Shown: one piece after another, positions 59,335 through 64,000 of the stretch
How positions within the stretch are numbered: position 1 is the first letter of the stretch
Layout of the letters: each line of letters opens with the position of its first letter
Source: an uncultured Geobacteraceae bacterium
Lineage (GTDB): Bacteria > Desulfobacterota > Desulfuromonadia > Geobacterales > Pseudopelobacteraceae
NCBI GenBank assembly: GCA_903939115.1
Contig: CAJAFV010000012.1
Span: forward strand, 31,878-95,877
Reading direction: 5' to 3'
Length of the DNA stretch: 64,000 nucleotides
The notes under the pieces: generated by a model
The model's input: only the letters and a program-made list of their open reading frames with translations
The model's database searches: none
Told to the model about the DNA's origin: nothing
Position numbers and translations under genes: made by a program

Positions 59335-60309
59335 ATGAGTAAAACGACTCCTGAGCCATTTGATTTTTGTGAAGCAACATCCGTTACAGAACTCGCTGCT
59401 TTGACGCTTAACGACATTGATGAACCACTTCTGCTCTCTGATGATGAATGTATCGATGACGAGTACGAAGAAGAAATCCCCCTGGTTGAACTTGAACGTT
59501 ATGATGACGCCATCAAGATTTATCTGCGTGATATCCAACGCACCCCGCTCCTTTCTGCAACTGCCGAGAAAGAGCTCGCCCGTAAAGTTGAAAAGGGTGA
59601 TGACGCTGCCCGCAACAAAATGATCGAATCAAATCTGCGCTTGGTAGTCAAAATAGCCAAGCGCTACTTAAACAGGGGCCTACCGTTTCTGGATCTGATT
59701 GAAGAAGGGAATCTGGGTTTGATTAAATCGGTGGAGCGCTTTAATTTGGCCAAAGAATGCCGTTTTTCTACATATGCTACCTGGTGGATTCGTCAGTCAA
59801 TTGAACGGGCTCTCATAAATCAATCCCGCACAATCAGGCTGCCGGTACATGTCTCTGACGACATCGGCCGCATGATTCGTACTATCCGGGCCCTCTCCCA
59901 TGAGCTGAACCGAGAACCGACCATCGACGAAATAGCCGACACCATGAAGGCTAAAATTCAACATGTACGCCATCTGATGACGCTACTGCGTCACACCAGT
60001 TCAATCGAGGCTCCGATAGGTGGCGGTAGCGACTTTGCTCTTATCGACACCATCGAAGACTCTTCCATTACTGCTCCGACAGTGCAGCTTGAGAACACCG
60101 ATATGTTTGAGTTAATCTCCAAGCACCTTAACAAACTCACAGAGCACGAACAGAATATTTTAACACTCCGCTTCGGACTAAACGACCAAGAACCACAAAC
60201 TCTCGATATTATAGGCCAAAAATTCGGGGTTACCCGTGAGCGCATCCGTCAGATTGAAGCAAAAAGTCTGGAAAAGCTTCGAGCCTTTTACGCACAGAGC
60301 CAAGTATAA
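59335..60309 (+). CDS. rpoS: RNA polymerase sigma factor RpoS
   Basis: 324 residues. Region 1.2 [17 protein letters not shown], region 2 ([36 protein letters not shown]), region 3, and region 4 with [19 protein letters not shown]. Context with surE and pcm supports RpoS rather than RpoD or RpoH. Controls stationary-phase and stress genes, including cytochrome expression in Geobacter. Confidence 0.94.
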   Translation: MSKTTPEPFDFCEATSVTELAALTLNDIDEPLLLSDDECIDDEYEEEIPLVELERYDDAIKIYLRDIQRTPLLSATAEKELARKVEKGDDAARNKMIESNLRLVVKIAKRYLNRGLPFLDLIEEGNLGLIKSVERFNLAKECRFSTYATWWIRQSIERALINQSRTIRLPVHVSDDIGRMIRTIRALSHELNREPTIDEIADTMKAKIQHVRHLMTLLRHTSSIEAPIGGGSDFALIDTIEDSSITAPTVQLENTDMFELISKHLNKLTEHEQNILTLRFGLNDQEPQTLDIIGQKFGVTRERIRQIEAKSLEKLRAFYAQSQV

Positions 60310-60336
60310 ACCACAAACAGCAAGGAGAAATTACCG

Positions 60337-60852
60337 ATGGAAGAGTTGAAAAACATCATCAGGGACATTCCTGATTTCCCAAAATTAGGGATCATCTTCA
60401 AGGACATCACGACTCTGCTACAGGACGCCCAATCGTACCAGAGGACGATTGATCTTATTGCTCATCGCTATATCGGTAAGCGCATCGATAAGGTGGTCGG
60501 CGTTGAAGCGAGGGGTTTCGTCGTTGGCTCGGCATTGGCATATAAACTGTGCGCCGGTGTTGTTCTGGTTCGTAAACCAGGCAAACTCCCCTCAGAAACA
60601 TACAGTAAAACGTATGACCTTGAATATGGTACCGATACCCTGGAAATTCACAAGGACTCGATCAAACCAGGTGAACGGATCCTGATTGCCGACGACCTGC
60701 TTGCCACCGGGGGCACCATGACTGCAGTGGTCGATATGGTACAGAATATGGGAGGGGAGATTGTGGAGTGCTGTTTTATGGCTGAGCTGGATTTTCTGGA
60801 TGGACGCAAACGTCTTCCGGAGGGCAAGGTGTTTTCACTTTTACACTTTTAG
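60337..60852 (+). CDS. apt: Adenine phosphoribosyltransferase
   Basis: Purine salvage, adenine + PRPP to AMP, 171 residues. N-terminal [32 protein letters not shown], and the PRPP-binding motif [22 protein letters not shown] precedes the ATG. It follows rpoS by 27 bp. Confidence 0.96.
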   Translation: MEELKNIIRDIPDFPKLGIIFKDITTLLQDAQSYQRTIDLIAHRYIGKRIDKVVGVEARGFVVGSALAYKLCAGVVLVRKPGKLPSETYSKTYDLEYGTDTLEIHKDSIKPGERILIADDLLATGGTMTAVVDMVQNMGGEIVECCFMAELDFLDGRKRLPEGKVFSLLHF

Positions 60853-60913
60853 CGTTCCGAAAGAAGTTGAACAGCACCAATAACTCTGATATACCACTTC
60901 ATCTTAAACACAC

Positions 60914-60990
60914 GTCCCCGTAGCTCAGCTGGATAGAGCACTTCCCTCCTAAGGAAGGGGCCGGTCGTTCGAATCGACTCGGGGACGCCA
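60914..60990 (+). tRNA. tRNA-Arg (anticodon CCT)
   Basis: 77 nt with encoded CCA. Acceptor GTCCCCG / CGGGGAC, anticodon stem CTTCC/GGAAG with loop CTCCTAA (CCT), T loop TTCGAAT. Reads AGG. tRNA genes like this are frequent integration sites; two foreign-looking genes lie downstream, but no second copy of its 3' end is in the window. Confidence 0.96.
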
Positions 60991-60998
60991 ATAAAAAC

Positions 60999-61034
60999 AG
61001 GCACTTGCAAGGATAATTTGCAGGTGCCTTTTTT
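60999..61034 (+). terminator. Terminator of tRNA-Arg(CCT)
   Basis: 12-bp stem AGGCACTTGCAA / TTGCAGGTGCCT with one G-U pair, then six T. The following 400 bp (61035-61434) carry no supported gene. Confidence 0.9.
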
Positions 61035-61306
61035 GTTATTCTTTAGAAGTGACTTCAAAAGTGACTTGCGGCATTTAGAGCAGCTTTGTCAGCGGCAGAT
61101 GTTTGCTCAATATTCCTAACCCGGACGAGCCGGATCCAAATAAATTCCTTCATGCTCTAAGGAAGCAACACAGGAGTTATCGACTGGTCTCATTCGTTGA
61201 TTACCCATAAATATAACTTTCCACGTTTGATAAAGTAATCCGATTTCATTACCGTGACAATCCCCCCCATTTTCTGCTCTCAGTTGCGCTCGAATTCAGC
61301 AAATCA

Positions 61307-61328
61307 GCAACAAGTCGGCAACAAGTCG
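61307..61328. repeat. Tandem 11-bp repeat upstream of the DUF3631-like gene
   Basis: GCAACAAGTCG occurs twice head to tail, followed by GTTGC, which is the inverse of GCAAC. It lies about 105 bp before the start at 61435 and could be an operator. Confidence 0.4.
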
Positions 61329-61434
61329 GAGTTGCTTGACCGATCTGAATCAAAAAATGCCTCAGTTTCGGATAAAGTTCGGAAGTTAATAATTTGATAT
61401 TAGCAACCAATAAAAGCAACAATGGAGGTATCAA

Positions 61435-61941
61435 ATGAATGCTCAAGTCATTAATAAATCCCGTAATTCGCAACGTCCACGTATCAGTTCGGTCCAACTC
61501 AGAAAATTACGTGAGGCCCAAGTTCAGCCGAAAAATTTGATATCACCAGCAAATATCAAGGAAAAACGGATACCCGCTAAAATCAACACTACACCCAAGT
61601 GTAGTCGTGAAATTGTAAAATTGTTACCGGCTGCACTCAAGTTACCAGTTGCGTCAAAGACTGGGTCTGGCAGAATTGATCCGTCGCAACTTGATACTCA
61701 GTTGCTTTCTGAAATCAAGGGCATATTTAAAATTCGTAAGGTTGCGGAACTCAGAACTCAGTCCATTCTGGATGCTCTTGCTTTAAAAAAGCCGTGGACT
61801 TCTATTTGTAGAGGCAAAGCGATCAACTCCCGTCGCCTAGCTGCTTTATTAAAGCCTTTTGGCATTCACAGTCGTGATCTCAGATTCACTGATGGTGCCT
61901 TTAAAGGGTACAAAAAGGAATGGTTTGTTCAGGGATATTAG
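61435..61941 (+). CDS. Protein with a C-terminal DUF3631-like domain
   Basis: 168 residues. The first 75 are basic and low in order (KSRNSQRPRISSVQLRKLR). The C-terminal 90 (LLSEIKGIFKIRKVAELRT, ILDALALKKPWTSICRGKA, RRLAALLKPFGIHSRDLRF, GAFKGYKKEWF) resemble the end domain of phage/plasmid DUF3631 primase-helicase proteins. Here no helicase domain is attached. SD GGAGG is good, so it is likely expressed. The sequence is AT-richer than the core genes and suggests mobile-element origin. Confidence 0.65.
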   Translation: MNAQVINKSRNSQRPRISSVQLRKLREAQVQPKNLISPANIKEKRIPAKINTTPKCSREIVKLLPAALKLPVASKTGSGRIDPSQLDTQLLSEIKGIFKIRKVAELRTQSILDALALKKPWTSICRGKAINSRRLAALLKPFGIHSRDLRFTDGAFKGYKKEWFVQGY

Positions 61942-62007
61942 CAATATTAAGGGTAAAAAAGCATAATACCGAACTCATCAGAAATTGAATAATAAGGAGT
62001 ATACCCC

Positions 62008-62637
62008 ATGATAAATGAAGAGTTTGATGTAATAAAAGTCATTGGAGTCGGCACTTGCGGCTCGATAATTGTCGGCAACATGATTAATGATCTGATATAT
62101 GGAGTTGATTTTATTGTTGCGAACACTGACTCCCAAGTTCTGGAATTGTCTCAAGCTCCAACAAAAATCCTGCTTACCCCAAATGTGATGGATGGATTTG
62201 CAAATGAAGAAATAGCTGCATCAGTTGCCGGTTCTGATCTGGTAATCCTGATAGCTGGTATGGGAGGGGCGACTGGTTCGACTGCATCTCGGTTATTCGC
62301 CAACGTATCAAAGTCGTTAGGGTTTACTACGATTGGAATAGTCACCAAGCCTTTCTCTTTTGAGGGTATCAAACGGATGGCCAGAGCCGAGGACGGAATT
62401 TTTCAACTTGGTAAGCTTATAAAATCGTTGATTGTCTTGCCAAATGATCAAATATGTACTTCACCAGGCAATGAAATTTTTGGAGCTTTTAGATCGGGGA
62501 ATGTAATCATATCTTGTATTTTGAGCAGAATTATTGAGTGGTTACCACAGCATAGCTTTGCTGAGACTGATTTTACAGGGATTGATTGGATTGCCGATGC
62601 AAAAATTGAGTTAAGCAGGTGCTGCCCTGTAATTTGA
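62008..62637 (+). CDS. Truncated FtsZ-like GTPase-domain protein
   Basis: 209 residues; FtsZ has about 380. The N-terminal GTPase domain is recognisable: KVIGVGTCGSIIVGNMI (T1), VDFIVANTDSQVLELSQAPTK, LIAGMGGATGSTASRL (tubulin signature, altered from GGGTGTG), IGIVTKPFSFEGIKRM and LIVLPNDQI. The T3 loop is shortened, and after TGIDWIADAKIEL (T7-like) the protein ends, so the C-terminal activation domain and FtsA/ZipA tail are missing. SD AAGGAG is good. It may cap, poison or decoy FtsZ, or be a decayed copy. Confidence 0.75.
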   Translation: MINEEFDVIKVIGVGTCGSIIVGNMINDLIYGVDFIVANTDSQVLELSQAPTKILLTPNVMDGFANEEIAASVAGSDLVILIAGMGGATGSTASRLFANVSKSLGFTTIGIVTKPFSFEGIKRMARAEDGIFQLGKLIKSLIVLPNDQICTSPGNEIFGAFRSGNVIISCILSRIIEWLPQHSFAETDFTGIDWIADAKIELSRCCPVI

Positions 62638-62731
62638 CCAGATTTACTGGGTATGGTAAGTTGGAATTGCACCGAAAACAATGCTGGTTGTTGAGCTTTG
62701 ACCGAACCGAAACAACGAGAAAGGAATAAAT

Positions 62732-63229
62732 ATGCCAAGCCTCTATGACATTCCGGTACAGACCGCAACCGGCGAGGAAAAAACTCTCGCCGAATATCGT
62801 GGGCAGGTTATGCTGATTGTAAATACCGCCAGCAAGTGCGGTTTCACTCCTCAATATGCTGGGCTTGAGGCTCTATTCAGGAAATACGCCTCACAGGGAT
62901 TTGTAGTTTTAGGTTTTCCCTGTAACCAGTTTGGAGGGCAGGAACCGGGCGACATCACCGAAATCCAGAACTTCTGTTCGCTGACCTACGATGTGACGTT
63001 CCCGCTGTTCACGAAAATCAACGTAAATGGCATTGATGCTGCGCCTCTCTTTCAGTATCTGAAATCCGCTGCCAAAGGTTTACTTGGAAGTGAGGCCATC
63101 AAATGGAACTTCACCAAGTTCCTTGTTGACCGTGAGGGCAATGTACTGGCACGTTACGCCCCGACTACAACGCCGGAAAGTCTGGAAAAACAAATCGAAG
63201 CGGCATTACGCAAGCCTGTTCGACCGTAA
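62732..63229 (+). CDS. Glutathione peroxidase family protein (Cys type)
   Basis: 165 residues. Tetrad: Cys in NTASKCGFTPQY, Gln in FGGQEPG, Trp and Asn in IKWNFTKFLVD. The Cys replaces selenocysteine. Bacterial members usually rely on thioredoxin. SD AAGGA precedes the ATG. Reduces hydrogen peroxide and lipid hydroperoxides. Confidence 0.93.
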   Translation: MPSLYDIPVQTATGEEKTLAEYRGQVMLIVNTASKCGFTPQYAGLEALFRKYASQGFVVLGFPCNQFGGQEPGDITEIQNFCSLTYDVTFPLFTKINVNGIDAAPLFQYLKSAAKGLLGSEAIKWNFTKFLVDREGNVLARYAPTTTPESLEKQIEAALRKPVRP

Positions 63230-63358
63230 TAATGTGATGAGCTACTCAATAACTACTCAAGTATCTACCTTAAATATCTGTTTAAATCTGGCTTTTGTGG
63301 CTGAGAAATGTGAATATGGGCAACCATAAGCAATAAAGAAAAAAAGGGGAATCGAAAC

Positions 63359-63502
63359 ATGTGTAAATGCGGAACGAAAGAAGAAGGTTCGAAATGTGGT
63401 GAGCAGAAAGAAGCCGTGGTAGTTGAACAGAAGCCAGTGTGCTGTAGTACAGGTCAGGTTAAGGCAGTCAACGAAGATTGCTGTTCCGGAAAGTCTGAAT
63501 AA
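63359..63502 (+). CDS. Very small cysteine-rich protein
   Basis: 47 residues, seven Cys: CKC at 2-4, one at 13, CC at 28-29 and CC at 41-42, with the second pairs in PVCCSTGQ and EDCCSGKSE. SD AAGGGGA lies 8 nt before the ATG and a strong terminator follows, so it looks like a real gene. CC pairs spaced like this suggest metal or thiol binding. No family is claimed. Confidence 0.65.
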   Translation: MCKCGTKEEGSKCGEQKEAVVVEQKPVCCSTGQVKAVNEDCCSGKSE

Positions 63503-63527
63503 TACTGGAACTGAAAAATATGGAACA

Positions 63528-63564
63528 AAGAGCCGATCTCGACCCTCTCAAGATCGGCTCTTTT
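63528..63564. terminator. Bidirectional terminator
   Basis: 12-bp stem AAGAGCCGATCT / AGATCGGCTCTT with 11-nt loop, closing the small Cys-rich gene; a T run follows the stem on the plus strand. Confidence 0.85.
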
Positions 63565-63629
63565 CATTTGCATCATAGGGAATATAATTTAGAAGAGTAT
63601 TCAGAAATTGATTATCGACTTACATTGAA

Positions 63630-63962
63630 TTACTTCTTTTTCACTGGTGCTTTTACTGCTTTTGCTGGAACTTTTACTGCCTTAACCGGTTTGGCATTCA
63701 GATCTTTGAGTGCTTTGCCAGGAGAAAACTTACCATTAGTCTTTTCAGCAATTTTCATTTCTTTACCGGTTTGTGGGTTTCTGCCGGTACGAGCAGCACG
63801 GGTAACAGCGCTGAATGTACCAAAACCGATGAGCGCAATTTTGTCCCCGGCTTTGAGTGCTTGGGTAGTTGCGGCAATAAATGAGTTAAGCGCCTTCTCT
63901 GCCTGTACCTTGGTCAGTTCTGCACCTTCTGCTATTTTTGCTACCAGTTCCGATTTGTTCAT
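63630..63962 (-). CDS. HU-family DNA-binding protein with basic C-terminal tail
   Basis: 110 residues; the HU core has about 90. MNKSELVAKIAEGAELTKVQ and the DNA-arm GFGTFSAVTRAARTGRNPQTG are typical. The arm is followed by a Lys/Pro/Val/Ala tail (KPVKAVKVPAKAVKAPVKKK) like histone H1-type extensions. SD AAGGAGG precedes the ATG at 63962. Nucleoid architecture protein. Confidence 0.93.
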   Translation of the reverse strand: MNKSELVAKIAEGAELTKVQAEKALNSFIAATTQALKAGDKIALIGFGTFSAVTRAARTGRNPQTGKEMKIAEKTNGKFSPGKALKDLNAKPVKAVKVPAKAVKAPVKKK

Positions 63963-64000
63963 AAACCCTCCTTTAATGATATTTTTCACGTATATATACG

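Overview
The window looks like a chromosome segment of a Desulfuromonadales/Geobacterales bacterium (Geobacter-like delta-proteobacterium). The grounds are the multihaem cytochrome with Geobacter-type CX4CH/CX2CH modules, a GEMM-I riboswitch upstream of it, the surE-pcm-rpoS cluster, the IclR, HflX, FabI and MenG/UbiE-type proteins, and many large hybrid histidine kinases. The genus cannot be fixed from sequence alone. Most genes are ordinary core functions with good Shine-Dalgarno (SD) sites.

Layout. 1-4.3 kb: 3'-part of nth, a beta-hydroxyacid dehydrogenase, ruvC-ruvA (ruvB is not adjacent), a HAD phosphatase and a zinc-ribbon rhomboid protease. 4.3-8.5 kb: small unknown genes, a DnaA-box cluster, a structured RNA candidate, a GEMM-I (c-di-GMP-I type) riboswitch, a small secreted protein and a 13-motif cytochrome c. 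8.77-23.47 kb: an island bounded by a 44-bp direct repeat of the tRNA-Arg(ACG) 3' half. It carries four hybrid histidine kinases and two small receiver proteins, all on the minus strand, with no integrase and no DNA-binding output gene. Two of the kinases share almost identical C-terminal modules. Two kinase leaders share a layout of TCTG repeats followed by a terminator-like hairpin.

23.6-35 kb: HNH nuclease, HAD phosphatase, isochorismatase-fold hydrolase, Tpx, Nudix, glycosyltransferase, DUF2288, YceH, HflX (apparently starting at AUU), FabI, a radical SAM protein, a lipoprotein with 39-bp tandem repeats, and a YchJ/SEC-C protein. 35-46.5 kb: UbiE/MenG, a mobile-element-like inverted-repeat sequence, a CdaA-CdaR (DisA_N-YbbR) fusion likely to make c-di-AMP, a LysM-NlpC/P60 hydrolase, a second B12-radical SAM protein, small lipoprotein, polysaccharide deacetylase, UspA, IclR regulator and polA with an in-frame palindromic insertion. 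46.5-51.1 kb: a complete branched-chain amino acid ABC transporter (livKHMGF order). 51.2-60.9 kb: EamA exporter, GGQ release-factor-like protein, PlsC, RNase HI, DUF2155, two PilZ proteins, tRNA-Ala(CGC), ferritin-like protein, cyclophilin, quinone reductase, surE-pcm-rpoS and apt. 60.9-64 kb: tRNA-Arg(CCT), an orphan DUF3631-like domain, a truncated FtsZ-like GTPase, glutathione peroxidase, a 47-residue Cys-rich protein and an HU-like protein.

Second-messenger themes recur: a c-di-GMP-type riboswitch before a cytochrome, two PilZ receptors, and a diadenylate cyclase fused to its regulator. The parts most worth follow-up are the tRNA-bounded kinase island with its repeat-bearing leaders, the truncated FtsZ-like gene beside a mobile-element remnant, and the riboswitch/cytochrome unit with the unexplained structured RNA and DnaA boxes just upstream. 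No CRISPR array, transposase, integrase or rRNA was found.
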